A DNA stretch of 64,000 nt from positions 1 through 64,000 of the forward strand of contig CANJLD010000014.1 in NCBI GenBank assembly GCA_947475165.1, written 5' to 3'. Under the pieces are notes generated by a model. The model made no database searches. It was not told the DNA's origin and worked only from the letters and a program-made list of their open reading frames with translations. The position numbers and the translations under genes were made by a program. Below, piece after piece: positions 17,720 to 26,198 of this stretch. Each line of letters begins with the position of its first letter. Position 1 is the stretch's first letter. Source of the stretch: Bacteroidota bacterium. GTDB lineage: Bacteria; Bacteroidota; Bacteroidia; Chitinophagales; LD1.

Positions 17720-17763
17720 AATGGTGAATAGTGAATGGGCAAATCCATTCACTATTCACCATT
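17720..17763. repeat. Perfect 19-bp inverted repeat between ssb and gldE
   Basis: Arms 17720-17738 and 17745-17763 (unit AATGGTGAATAGTGAATGG) form a perfect stem with a six-base loop GCAAAT. The arms are made of GTGAAT/ATTCAC words, a style of dispersed repeat seen in many Bacteroidota intergenic regions. There is no clear T-tail, so it is more likely a repeat element or partial attenuator than a full terminator. It also disqualifies the GTG at 17731 as the gldE start. Confidence 0.9.
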
Positions 17764-17778
17764 CATTATTTACCAACT

Positions 17779-19125
17779 ATGGATTCTCCCGTCAGTTTGC
17801 AAATTCTTCTCCAGTCGCTTGTCAACACGCCTACTACTCCCGTTTTGGTAGCCAACCTTATTATTCTGGTTTTAATTTTCTGCTCGGCAATTATGTCTGC
17901 CAGCGAGATTGCCTATTTCTCGTTGAGCAACGTAGAAGTTGATGCCTTGCGTGAAAGCGAAGATGCAACCGATAACCGCGTTGGAAAATTGTTGGATAGT
18001 CCGCGTTATCTTCTTTCTACTATTCTTATCAGCAACAATCTGGTGAACATTGGTGTGGTGGTTACATCCTATTATGTAACCAAGCGCATGTTCAACTTTC
18101 AGGATTATGAAAAAGGCAGTTTTGTCTTGAGCGGTTATGTCATTGAGTTTATTTGGAACGTTTTAGTCGTAACATTTTTCTTAGTGCTGTTTGGCGAAGC
18201 CACACCAAAAGTTTACGCCACACACAACAAAGTAAAAATTGCCCGCGCCATGAGCGGTTTCTTTAACGTGCTTGTTAAACTAATGCAACCGGTGAATGCT
18301 ATACTGATTGGTGCCACACAATCTATAGAGAAGCGATTGAAGCGACACAATGCCGAAATTGATATTGAAGAAATAAATAAAGCAATTGAAATCACGGTTG
18401 AGAAGAAGGAGTCAAAACATGATGCGAAGTTGCTGAAAGGAATTGTTCACTTCGGAAACATAATGGTGAAGCAGGTAATGCGTCCGCGCACCGATGTAGT
18501 TTCACTCGATTACGATTTCAATTTTAAAGAGCTGATGGCGTTTGTAAAAGAGAACGGTTATTCGCGTTATCCGGTTTACAAGGAAAATCCTGATAACGTA
18601 GTTGGTGTGCTGAACATAAAAGATTTGATAGAGCATTCAAATCAGGATGAAAGTTTCGGGTGGCAGAGTATGGTACGCGAACCGTTCTTTGTACCGGAAA
18701 CAAAAAAGATTGACGACCTGTTGCGCGAAATTCAGCAGAACAGAAAACACTTAGCCGTAGTTGTAGATGAATACGGTGGCACCTGCGGCATTATTACTTT
18801 AGAAGATATTGTGGAAGAGGTTGTAGGTGATATTACCGATGAGTTTGATGAAGCTACCGAAACCGGTTTCAAAAAAATTGACGACAGGAATTTTTTATTC
18901 GATGGAAAGACTCCATTAACTGATGCCTGCCGTTTAATGGAAGTAGACGTTGCTACATTTGAAGAAACAAAAGGAGAATCAGAATCACTTGCTGGTTTGA
19001 TGTTGGAGATTGCGGGACGTATTCCCAAGAATGGAGAAGAGCTGAAAATGAAGAACTATAAATTCACCATCATATCGGTGTTGAATAACCGGATTGAAAA
19101 AGTGAAAATCACGAATGAAGTTTAA
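17779..19125 (+). CDS. gldE: Gliding motility-associated transporter-like protein GldE
   Basis: A 448-residue membrane protein of the CNNM/HlyC-CorC family. A DUF21 transmembrane domain covers about residues 20-200 (ILVLIFCSAIMSASEIAYFSLS). Two CBS domains follow, about 225-345 (MRPRTDVVSLDYDF...YSRYPVYKENPDNVVGVLNIKDL and HLAVVVDEYGGTCGIITLEDIVEEVVGDI), then a CorC/HlyC C-terminal domain. The position between ssb and gldD identifies it as GldE, which in Flavobacterium works with GldD in type IX secretion and gliding. The ATG at 17779 (MDSPVSLQ) is preferred because the upstream in-frame GTG lies in an inverted repeat. It overlaps gldD by 11 bases if gldD starts at 19115. Confidence 0.92.
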   Translation: MDSPVSLQILLQSLVNTPTTPVLVANLIILVLIFCSAIMSASEIAYFSLSNVEVDALRESEDATDNRVGKLLDSPRYLLSTILISNNLVNIGVVVTSYYVTKRMFNFQDYEKGSFVLSGYVIEFIWNVLVVTFFLVLFGEATPKVYATHNKVKIARAMSGFFNVLVKLMQPVNAILIGATQSIEKRLKRHNAEIDIEEINKAIEITVEKKESKHDAKLLKGIVHFGNIMVKQVMRPRTDVVSLDYDFNFKELMAFVKENGYSRYPVYKENPDNVVGVLNIKDLIEHSNQDESFGWQSMVREPFFVPETKKIDDLLREIQQNRKHLAVVVDEYGGTCGIITLEDIVEEVVGDITDEFDEATETGFKKIDDRNFLFDGKTPLTDACRLMEVDVATFEETKGESESLAGLMLEIAGRIPKNGEELKMKNYKFTIISVLNNRIEKVKITNEV

Positions 19126-19753
19126 TATCAAAGTTCAAAGTTCAAAGTTCAAAGTTCAAAAAATGCATTTCCATTCTTTGATTTTTATTCTTTGTTCTTT
19201 GCTCTTAAGTTCTTGTCATGGTGATTACTCTCCCAAGCAAAAGGCATATCCGCGCGTAATTTATCCTGAACGGAAATACGAAATGTATGACCCTGCTGAA
19301 TGTCCTTTTAAATTTGAGAAACCGGTTTACGCTCAAGTGTCGCGCGATACAACTTACTTCGGAAATAAATTAAGAAGCGACCAGTGCTGGCTGAACGTTT
19401 ATTTCCCTTCGCTTAACGGAGTAGTAAATCTTACTTACAAAGACATTAACGACACCATGAACTTAGAGCGATTGGTGGAAGACGCGCACAAGATGGCCTT
19501 TAAGCATACCAAAAAAGCAAACTACATTGACGAGATAAAAATTGATAACGCACATGGCGTTGGCGGAATACTTTACGATTTAGGCGGAGATGCGGCAAGT
19601 AATGTTCAGTTTTTTTTAACTGATAGCAACCGTCATTTTATTCGCGGGGCACTTTATTTCTATAGCCCGCCAAATGCCGACAGCATGGCACCGGTACTTG
19701 ATTATGTAAAAGCCGATGTAAAACAAATGCTCAAGACATTTGAATGGAAGTAA
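19115..19753 (+). CDS. gldD: Gliding motility lipoprotein GldD
   Basis: Lipoprotein required for gliding and type IX secretion in Flavobacterium. The lipobox LLSSC is followed by HGDYSPKQKAYPRVIYPERK, the conserved GldD opening, then SLNGVVNLTYKDI and a C-terminal domain ending VKQMLKTFEWK. Two starts are possible. ATG 19115 overlaps gldE and adds 16 residues encoded mostly by a heptanucleotide tandem repeat (KVQSSKFKVQK), giving a positively charged signal-peptide n-region. ATG 19163, just after the repeat, gives the short signal MHFHSLIFILCSLLLSSC without lysines. Both give the same mature lipoprotein. The glycosyltransferase gene starts 10 bases before the stop, so gldE, gldD and that gene form one overlapping unit. 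Confidence 0.92.
   Translation: MKFNIKVQSSKFKVQKMHFHSLIFILCSLLLSSCHGDYSPKQKAYPRVIYPERKYEMYDPAECPFKFEKPVYAQVSRDTTYFGNKLRSDQCWLNVYFPSLNGVVNLTYKDINDTMNLERLVEDAHKMAFKHTKKANYIDEIKIDNAHGVGGILYDLGGDAASNVQFFLTDSNRHFIRGALYFYSPPNADSMAPVLDYVKADVKQMLKTFEWK
19129..19156 (+). repeat. Tandem heptanucleotide repeat at the 5' end of gldD
   Basis: Four exact copies of CAAAGTT lie between the gldE stop and the ATG at 19163. If translation starts at 19115 the repeat is coding; unit loss would shift that frame but leave the 19163 start untouched. Confidence 0.9.
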
Positions 19754-21198
19754 AATCTGACAAAATCAAATTCGTAAAAATTCTCAGCTACATCCTTGCT
19801 GTTGTTGCACTTTTAATAGTTTCATTCTTTGCCTTCTTATATCGCATTGATGCTAACCCATTATTTATTTGGGACGAAGCCAGAGTTGCCGTGAGCGCAT
19901 TAGAAATGAGTCAAAGTCACAACTATTTTATTCCTACCTACGAAGGAGCACCTGATATGTGGAGCGTAAAGCCTCCATTGATGATTATACTTCAGTCAGT
20001 TTCAATGAAATTATTTGGCTACAGCGAACTTGGTGCAAGAATGCCAACTGTATTGGCAGCATTCGCAACCATTTATTTCTTGTTTTGGTTTGCCGTCAAA
20101 ATTTTGAAAAATTTTATTGCTGCATTTTGTGCAGTGCTGTTTCTATGTACCTCAACTGGATATGTTTGCGCACACGTGGCAAGGGCAGGAGATTACGATA
20201 CTTTGTTGATATTCTTCCTTACTGCATATTTCATTTTCGCAATAACCTATTTGTTTACTAAGAAATATAGGTTCTATATATTATTCAACGTTTTCTTGCT
20301 GTTCGCTTTGCTTACAAAGGGCATTGCAGGAATATTTTTTCTACCGGGAATATTTTTACTCTTTGTGAGCGAGAAGAATTTTTTCAAAGAATATTTTAAT
20401 GTCAGAACTTTACTACCACCTCTAATCGTCTTTACGTGTTTCGTTTCGTATTACTTAATCCGCGAGGTATATAATCCGGGATACATCCATACGGTAGTGT
20501 TTGAAGAAATGCAGGGTCGTATGTTCGATTCACGTTTTGATACAAATAGTAAGTGGTATTCTTTTTTCGAAAGCATGACAGTATCTGACTTTAATCCCTG
20601 GTGCATTTTTGTGCCATTATCTATTTTGGTTTATGGCATTTCAACACAAATCGAAAAACGATTGATAGTAGGAATCTGGCTTACACTGATTGTTTTTTGG
20701 ATACCACTCACAATTTCTATCAATAAAAACTCCTGGTATATAGCTCCCTCTTTTCCTCTTCTATCCTTGCTTTCAGCATTTACCTTTTCAAAAATTTGCT
20801 TACTGGTTACCCGAGAAATAAAAAGTAAATCTATCTCTATTGCTATTGTATCTGTCATTATAATACTGATAAGTATTTTCCCTGTAATGAAAATTATTGA
20901 TAATTCATATGAACTGAATGAACGTTTTGGTTTTGCTGAATTGGTAAAGTCAAAGCGTATTCAATCCGGCACAAAAATTATTTCGGAAGGATATAACTCG
21001 CCTATTGTATTTTACCAAAAGGCATTGAAGTTAAGAGGAGTTAATGTGAAAGTGACTTCGATGCACAATATAAAAGAAGGAGATACGGTAATTGCTATTT
21101 CAGCCAATGAGGTAAACGAAGTAAAACAGCATTTTCAATGCGATGTATTGTATGCTTGTAAAGAAACTGAAATGCTTTTCTTAAAACCCAAAGCCTAA
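19744..21198 (+). CDS. GT39/ArnT-type membrane glycosyltransferase
   Basis: A 484-residue polytopic membrane protein of the dolichyl-phosphate-mannose-protein mannosyltransferase / ArnT superfamily. These enzymes move a sugar from a polyprenyl-phosphate carrier to an acceptor on the periplasmic side. After the first membrane segment (residues 9-28) comes the hallmark loop WDEARVAVSALEM with the catalytic Asp-Glu near residues 42-43, followed by MWSVKPPLMIIL and GARMPTVLAAF. About ten more hydrophobic segments follow, then a small C-terminal domain. The acceptor (lipid A, glycan or protein) is unknown. It overlaps gldD by 10 bases and converges on hemW with only seven bases between. Confidence 0.85.
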   Translation: MEVKSDKIKFVKILSYILAVVALLIVSFFAFLYRIDANPLFIWDEARVAVSALEMSQSHNYFIPTYEGAPDMWSVKPPLMIILQSVSMKLFGYSELGARMPTVLAAFATIYFLFWFAVKILKNFIAAFCAVLFLCTSTGYVCAHVARAGDYDTLLIFFLTAYFIFAITYLFTKKYRFYILFNVFLLFALLTKGIAGIFFLPGIFLLFVSEKNFFKEYFNVRTLLPPLIVFTCFVSYYLIREVYNPGYIHTVVFEEMQGRMFDSRFDTNSKWYSFFESMTVSDFNPWCIFVPLSILVYGISTQIEKRLIVGIWLTLIVFWIPLTISINKNSWYIAPSFPLLSLLSAFTFSKICLLVTREIKSKSISIAIVSVIIILISIFPVMKIIDNSYELNERFGFAELVKSKRIQSGTKIISEGYNSPIVFYQKALKLRGVNVKVTSMHNIKEGDTVIAISANEVNEVKQHFQCDVLYACKETEMLFLKPKA

Positions 21199-21205
21199 TC
21201 TTGAA

Positions 21206-22327
21206 TTACTGCTCCTCAATAAAAAGCGAAGCAGCAATCGAATCAGCAAACAGTTTTCCCTCGTCAGTCAATTTGATAATTTCATTTTCGAGTCTGTAAT
21301 GAGAGGAATCAATTTCTTTCAACCTCTTCTGTATTAATTCCGCATTCAACACTCCGCATTCAGCAATTCTCAACCCCCATTGCGTGCGCAACGAAGTCAT
21401 AATTTTTTCATTCACTTTTTGCGCTTCGGTTAACACCTCTTCTTCAAAAAGAATTTTGCCTTCCTTTATGGTGTTGATGTAGTTCATATTATTTGAAACA
21501 TTCCATCTTCTTGAAGAGCCATTAAATGAATGGGCAGAAGGACCAAGACCTAAATACTTTTTACCGAACCAATAATTAGAATTGTGAACTGCATATTTCC
21601 TATCTCGCGCAAAGTTCGAAATCTCATATTGCTCAAACCCATGGGCGCGCATTTCATTCATCAGCATTTTCAATTGTCTTGCGGATTGTTCTTCATCAAC
21701 GGGTTTGGATTCGCCTTTTGTAATTCGCTTTTCTAAAGATGTTTTTGATTCCACTGTTAAAGCATAAGAAGAAATATGCGGAACGTTTAATGAGAAAGCA
21801 ATGTCCAAATTCTGCTTCCATTTATCATCGTTCATGGTTGGAGTGCCGTAAATCAAATCTATGGTGATGTTTTCGAAACCGGAATCCTGCACACGCTTGA
21901 TAGAGGATAGCGCTTCATCGGAATTATGCGCACGGTTCATGTATTTTAAATCTTCATCAAAAAAAGATTGTATGCCGATAGAAAAACGATTTACACGAAG
22001 CGTTCCTATTTCCTTAATGACTTCCGCATCTTTCAAATCATCAGGATTGGTTTCGATGGTAAATTCTTTGAGTTCATTCAAATCATAAACTGATTGAAGC
22101 TTGTCTGTTATCAATCTTAAATCTTCAATGCTCAATTGCGAAGGCGTTCCTCCTCCCAAATAGATGGTTTCAATTTTTTCACCTACCAAATAATCTTTAC
22201 TCAAATCAATTTCTGTCAGCAATGCCTTAATGAAATTATCTTTATTGCCCAGCGAAGTGCTGAAATAAAAATTGCAATAATGGCAAGCCTGCTTACAAAA
22301 AGGGATATGAATATAGATGCCGGCCAT
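21206..22327 (-). CDS. hemW: Radical SAM haem chaperone HemW (coproporphyrinogen III oxidase-like)
   Basis: A 373-residue radical SAM protein. The cluster motif C-x3-C-x2-C sits at residues 11, 15 and 18 (IPFCKQACHYCNF), followed by YLGGGTPSQL, ETNPDDL and RFSIGIQSFFDEDLKYMNR. The short spacing and missing N-terminal extension are typical of HemW, a haem-transfer chaperone, rather than HemN. The ATG at 22325-22327 gives MAGIYIHIPFCKQACHYC, matching the family; a longer frame upstream is not conserved-looking. It is divergent from the Omp85 gene, and a hemD-like gene lies 2.9 kb away, so tetrapyrrole genes are loosely grouped. Confidence 0.92.
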   Translation of the reverse strand: MAGIYIHIPFCKQACHYCNFYFSTSLGNKDNFIKALLTEIDLSKDYLVGEKIETIYLGGGTPSQLSIEDLRLITDKLQSVYDLNELKEFTIETNPDDLKDAEVIKEIGTLRVNRFSIGIQSFFDEDLKYMNRAHNSDEALSSIKRVQDSGFENITIDLIYGTPTMNDDKWKQNLDIAFSLNVPHISSYALTVESKTSLEKRITKGESKPVDEEQSARQLKMLMNEMRAHGFEQYEISNFARDRKYAVHNSNYWFGKKYLGLGPSAHSFNGSSRRWNVSNNMNYINTIKEGKILFEEEVLTEAQKVNEKIMTSLRTQWGLRIAECGVLNAELIQKRLKEIDSSHYRLENEIIKLTDEGKLFADSIAASLFIEEQ

Positions 22328-22398
22328 TTGAATTTTCGAAGTAAGAACTACAAAGTGAAATACAAAATGCACTTTCACGTTATCTTCGTTCAATACTA

Positions 22399-24171
22399 AT
22401 GCGATTTACGGCAACCATCTTTTTTTTGTTCCTGCTGAAACTTTCTTTCAGTCAGAATAATTATTCGCTACAGGTAGTCAGCTCCGATAAGCCGAAAGAA
22501 TTCTTCACCAAGAAGTTTTCTTACAAAACCTATTTTAAAGATTCACTGCAGGCGAATATTGAAGTGAAAGATTTATTCGGCAAGATTTGTTCGTTTGGTT
22601 ACCTCGCTTCCTCTATCGATAGTATAATAAGCGACTCCACAAAAACTGTCATATATATATATGTAGGCGATAAGTTTGAAAACATTGTTTTGAAAAACGG
22701 GAACGTTGACCAAACGCTGCTTGCAAATGCCGGAGTTAAAAATGCAGTGTTAAGTGGAAAGAAAATTCCGATTGGCGATGCGGAAGTAGTAAAAGCAAAA
22801 ATTATTCAGCAATGTGAAAACACGGGTTATCCTTTTGCAAGTGTCAGGCTCGATAGTTTTACTGCGTTTCAAAATTCGTATTCAGCAAAAATTTATTTGC
22901 AGAAGAATGAGCTGATAACGTACGATTCGATTCAGATACTCGGCAAAACAAAAACGAAAAAGGTTTTTCTGCGCAACTATCTCGGTTTGAAAGTCGGCAA
23001 GCCTTATAATGAATCGAATATCAAAAAAATTCAACAGCGTATAACTGAATTGCAGTTTGTTGAATCTATTCAACCGCGTACCGTGTTATTTCAAAACGGA
23101 AAAGCAAAAGTTAATCTGTATTTAAAAGATAAGAAGTCAAGCCAGTTTGATTTTTTGTTGGGATTGCTTCCCGGTGCTTCAGGAAAAAAACTTTTAATAA
23201 CAGGCGAGGCGCGCATACATCTTTTCAGCTTGTTCGGAATGGGCGAAGAGTTTTATCTGGAATGGAAAAAACTTCAGCCTAAAACACAACAACTGGACGT
23301 GCGATTGGTTTATCCTTATCTGGTTGGTTTGCCGCTTGGCATCAATGCGCAATTTCAACTTTACAAACGCGATACTTCTTATGTAGATATAGATGGCGAT
23401 TACGGAGTGCAGTATCAGTTTGTCGGAAGTAACTATCTGAAAGCATCGTTGCGACAAAAAATTTCCATCATCACAAATGTTGATACGGCATATATCCGGC
23501 AAACGCGTTCGCTCCCCAAAAACTTAGACATCAGCACTAACGAATTTGCGCTGGAATATTTTTTACAAAAACTGAATTACCGATTCAATCCCGTAGATGG
23601 TTATGTTTTAAAAGTAAGCGGCTCTGCCGGTGTCAAAAAAATTAAACGCAACAATAACATCGCTGGCTTGTATGATGAGGTGCGACACGAAAGTTTTGAT
23701 TATTTGTACGACACAGCGCATTTAAAAACATTTCAGTTTCGGATAGCCTTAGCTTTCGACAAGTATTGGAAACTGGCACCACGACACACCATCAAAACTT
23801 CTTTCGAAGGAAAATATTTTTTCAGCCGCAACATTTTCGAAAACGAAAAATACAGATTAGGCGGAGTGAACAATTTGCGGGGCTTCGATGACCAATCTAT
23901 TTTTACTCCGTATTATGCTATGGCAAATCTTGAATACCGTTTTCTGCTTTCTAAGAATTCATACTTTAGCACTTTCTTCAATGCAGCAGTAGTGGAAGAT
24001 GCAAGAGCTGGAAAAGGTCCGATTGATTTTCCTTTTGGATTCGGAGCCGGAGCGGCTATTGAAACAAAGGTGGGCATCTTCGGAATTACCTATGCAATGG
24101 GAACCCAGTTAGACAATATAATAACTTTCAAATCAGCGAAGATTCATATAGGCTACGTCAATTATTTTTAG
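22399..24171 (+). CDS. Omp85-superfamily outer membrane protein (BamA/TamA-like)
   Basis: A 590-residue protein with signal peptide (MRFTATIFFLFLLKLSFSQ), POTRA-like periplasmic domains in about residues 85-245, and a C-terminal beta-barrel of the bacterial surface antigen family. Visible barrel signatures are YRLGGVNNLRGFDDQSIF near residue 490 (the Omp85 (V/I)RG(F/Y) loop) and a terminal aromatic residue (HIGYVNYF). Shorter than the essential BamA (about 850 residues), so probably a TamA-like or accessory insertion/secretion factor. The stop codon shares one base with the GTG of the DUF4271 gene (TAGTG), so the two are coupled. Confidence 0.85.
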   Translation: MRFTATIFFLFLLKLSFSQNNYSLQVVSSDKPKEFFTKKFSYKTYFKDSLQANIEVKDLFGKICSFGYLASSIDSIISDSTKTVIYIYVGDKFENIVLKNGNVDQTLLANAGVKNAVLSGKKIPIGDAEVVKAKIIQQCENTGYPFASVRLDSFTAFQNSYSAKIYLQKNELITYDSIQILGKTKTKKVFLRNYLGLKVGKPYNESNIKKIQQRITELQFVESIQPRTVLFQNGKAKVNLYLKDKKSSQFDFLLGLLPGASGKKLLITGEARIHLFSLFGMGEEFYLEWKKLQPKTQQLDVRLVYPYLVGLPLGINAQFQLYKRDTSYVDIDGDYGVQYQFVGSNYLKASLRQKISIITNVDTAYIRQTRSLPKNLDISTNEFALEYFLQKLNYRFNPVDGYVLKVSGSAGVKKIKRNNNIAGLYDEVRHESFDYLYDTAHLKTFQFRIALAFDKYWKLAPRHTIKTSFEGKYFFSRNIFENEKYRLGGVNNLRGFDDQSIFTPYYAMANLEYRFLLSKNSYFSTFFNAAVVEDARAGKGPIDFPFGFGAGAAIETKVGIFGITYAMGTQLDNIITFKSAKIHIGYVNYF

Positions 24172-25052
24172 TGTTCAAGAAATTTCTCTTCCCTCTTTTT
24201 TTATTTCTCTTCCTAATCATCAGCGGATTTTCGCAAACAGATTCTGTTTATTTAAAGCACGAAGCCGATTCAATTTTAGCAGAAAAATATTCTTCGGTTG
24301 ATTCAATTATCAATCACACGTATGCTGACTACTCGAATCATAAATCGTTTTTAGCAGAAGAAAACAAACCTGTGCTGAATGATATTCAGCAATTCAATTC
24401 GGCTCAACGCAACGGATTCATCTTTGTAATGCTGATGCTGTTATTAGCTGCGCTTACCTATGTAAAAACAGCATTCAGTAAATACTTAGAAGAGATGTTG
24501 CAATCGGTGTTCAATCAAAATTTATCGCAGCAAATTTTCAGAACGCAATCCGGTGAAATTTCTTTCGCAGATATTTTATTGAATGCAAATTTTGTAGTGA
24601 CTATAAGTTTGTATGTGCGATTTTTTTTGATGAAGCACGTTCATGTTTTATCGCTTGAAAGTTTTTCTTCTGTACTTTTTTTAATCTTTTTATTCACATT
24701 TTTTTACCTCGGAAAAATTATCGTTGTGCAATTCATTGGAAAAATTTTTGAACTGCAACCGGTGTACGATGAATACATTTTCAATTTCACTACACTATGC
24801 AAAACATTAGGATTGACGCTACTTCCAGCGTTATTTATATTTTATGTGGCACCGGTAAAGTTTTTCAATTTTATTTTCCTGATTACAATTTTATTTTTTG
24901 TTGCGTTCGCATTAATTTTTGTTTGGCGAGCGTTATCCACAGCATACAAATTGCTGTACAGAAGTGTATATCACTTTTTTATTTACGTTTGCGTTGTAGA
25001 GATATCGTTGATGTTTCTATTTATCAAATTGTTAACCAAAACAATTATCTAA
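24171..25052 (+). CDS. DUF4271 membrane protein
   Basis: A 293-residue protein starting at GTG 24171, which overlaps the previous stop by one base. A signal or anchor helix (FLFPLFLFLFLIISGFSQ) is followed by a periplasmic segment of about 60 residues and then about six membrane helices between residue 84 and the end (FIFVMLMLLLAALTYV; VVTISLYVRFFLM; LFLIFLFTFFYLG; LLPALFIFYVA; FLITILFFVAFALIFVW; VCVVEISLMFLFIKLL). DUF4271 is found almost only in the Bacteroidota, commonly just upstream of uroporphyrinogen-III synthase, as here. Role unknown. A lysine/alanine-rich reading frame begins three bases after its stop. Confidence 0.85.
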   Translation: MFKKFLFPLFLFLFLIISGFSQTDSVYLKHEADSILAEKYSSVDSIINHTYADYSNHKSFLAEENKPVLNDIQQFNSAQRNGFIFVMLMLLLAALTYVKTAFSKYLEEMLQSVFNQNLSQQIFRTQSGEISFADILLNANFVVTISLYVRFFLMKHVHVLSLESFSSVLFLIFLFTFFYLGKIIVVQFIGKIFELQPVYDEYIFNFTTLCKTLGLTLLPALFIFYVAPVKFFNFIFLITILFFVAFALIFVWRALSTAYKLLYRSVYHFFIYVCVVEISLMFLFIKLLTKTII

Positions 25053-25055
25053 ACC

Positions 25056-25136
25056 ATGGCAACAAAAAAGAAAGCTGCTAAGAAAGCGGCTAAGCCTGCT
25101 AAGAAAGCGGCTAAGAAAGCAGCAAAAAAAAAGTAA
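25056..25136 (+). CDS. Lysine/alanine-rich reading frame, probable true N-terminus of the hemD product
   Basis: ATG 25056 opens a 26-codon frame made almost only of Lys and Ala (MATKKKAAKKAAKPAKKAAK, then KAAKKK), ending at TAA after a run of nine A. The composition is that of histone H1-like tails. In the -1 frame directly after the A-run, coding continues without a stop (VIKKIAAKKTAAEKPARKTK...) into uroporphyrinogen-III synthase, with the same Lys/Ala style at first. The most economical reading is one gene of about 357 codons interrupted by a one-base slip. An independent 26-residue peptide is possible but less likely. Confidence 0.6.
   Translation: MATKKKAAKKAAKPAKKAAKKAAKKK
25127..25133 (+). 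promoter_or_regulatory. Candidate -1 slippery heptamer A AAA AAG
   Basis: Read in the frame of ATG 25056, the bases before the TAA stop are AAA AAA AAG, containing the heptamer A AAA AAG used for programmed -1 frameshifting in dnaX-type genes. A -1 slip places the ribosome on GTA ATT in the frame of hemD. No convincing stimulatory stem-loop is seen within the next 20 bases. A one-base indel in the assembly or RNA polymerase slippage on the nine-A run would have the same effect. Confidence 0.5.
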
Positions 25137-25252
25137 TTAAAAAAATTGCTGCAAAAAAAACTGCTGCCGAAAAACCCGCTCGCAAAACGAAACGTGTAAT
25201 AGTAAGCAGCAAAACATCCAACAGTAGTAGCACTCTGAAAAAAAAGGCTGAT

Positions 25253-26128
25253 GTGATATCACCTGATAAGAGTGCTACTTCTTTTTTAGCCAAGTCTGAA
25301 AAGTCTGCCAAACCGCAAATCATCATACCTCAACGCCTTGAGAAGAATTACGCGGAACTCCTTTCTAAAGAGCCTAAAACAAAAATCAAACATATACTGA
25401 TTGCGCAACCGCAACCGGAAGGACCTAAGTCGCCTTACTTTGATTTAGCCGAAAAGCATAAACTAAAAATAACGTTCTCGCCTTTTGTAAAAGTAGAAGG
25501 TGTTGCCGGAAAAGATTTCAGAAAGCAACGCATTTCGCTGAACGATTACAGCGGAATTATTTTTACCAGCCGCAATGCTATTGATCACTTCTTTCGTATT
25601 TGCGATGAGTTGCGTGTGAAGATGAGTCAGGAAACAAAATTCTTTTGCACCAGCGAAGCCATTGCGCTTTACTTACAGAAATACACTCAGTATAGAAAGC
25701 GAAAGGTTTTTTATGGTGACATGAACAACAACAAAGAATTGCGCACGCTATTGATTAAGCATCGCGATGCTACGCGCTTCTTATACATCTGTGCTGAAGT
25801 TCGTAAGGATGAAATTCCTGCGTTTATGTTGGCGAACAATTTCAATTATGCCGAAGGCACTATGTATCGCACTGTGCCAAACGATTTAAAAACAGTGAAG
25901 CCATCGGAATATGATATGCTGATATTTTTTAGCCCGAGTGGTATTCATTCATTGTTCAACAGCTTCCCAAAATTTAAACAGGAGAAATTGAAAATTGGTG
26001 CGTATGGAAAAACGACTGCCGATGCCGTGCTTGATAAAGGATTGAGACTTCATATTATGGCTCCACTTGGAACAACCCCTACTATTTTAGTTGCCCTTGA
26101 CCAATACCTGAAAGACATTAATAAGTAA
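25253..26128 (+). CDS. hemD: Uroporphyrinogen-III synthase (C-terminal conserved part; 5' end uncertain)
   Basis: Enzyme closing hydroxymethylbilane to uroporphyrinogen III in haem synthesis. The conserved domain starts near IKHILIAQPQPEGPKSPYFD, about 45 residues into this frame, and runs through IIFTSRNAIDHFF, FLYICAEVRKDEIP and MLIFFSPSGIHSLF to GAYGKTTADAVLDKG, the usual family landmarks. In this frame there is no ATG ahead of the conserved domain; the only local start is GTG 25253. The frame is open back to about 25119 and joins the Lys/Ala-rich frame from ATG 25056 through a -1 slip, so the real protein is probably longer at its N-terminus. Placement after DUF4271 supports the identity. 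A strong bidirectional terminator follows. Confidence 0.85.
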   Translation: MISPDKSATSFLAKSEKSAKPQIIIPQRLEKNYAELLSKEPKTKIKHILIAQPQPEGPKSPYFDLAEKHKLKITFSPFVKVEGVAGKDFRKQRISLNDYSGIIFTSRNAIDHFFRICDELRVKMSQETKFFCTSEAIALYLQKYTQYRKRKVFYGDMNNNKELRTLLIKHRDATRFLYICAEVRKDEIPAFMLANNFNYAEGTMYRTVPNDLKTVKPSEYDMLIFFSPSGIHSLFNSFPKFKQEKLKIGAYGKTTADAVLDKGLRLHIMAPLGTTPTILVALDQYLKDINK

Positions 26129-26139
26129 ATTCAGATATA

Positions 26140-26188
26140 GCATAAAACAGAAACGTCCCGAAATAATCGGGACGTTTCTGTTTTATGC
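26140..26188. terminator. Bidirectional terminator between hemD and the glutamine synthetase-like gene
   Basis: Perfect 21-bp stem: arms 26140-26160 and 26168-26188 (core AAACGTCCCG / CGGGACGTTT) around a seven-base loop, with A-run and T-run on either side. It serves hemD (plus) and the convergent ligase gene (minus). Confidence 0.93.
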
Positions 26189-26198
26189 ATTTTGTGGT

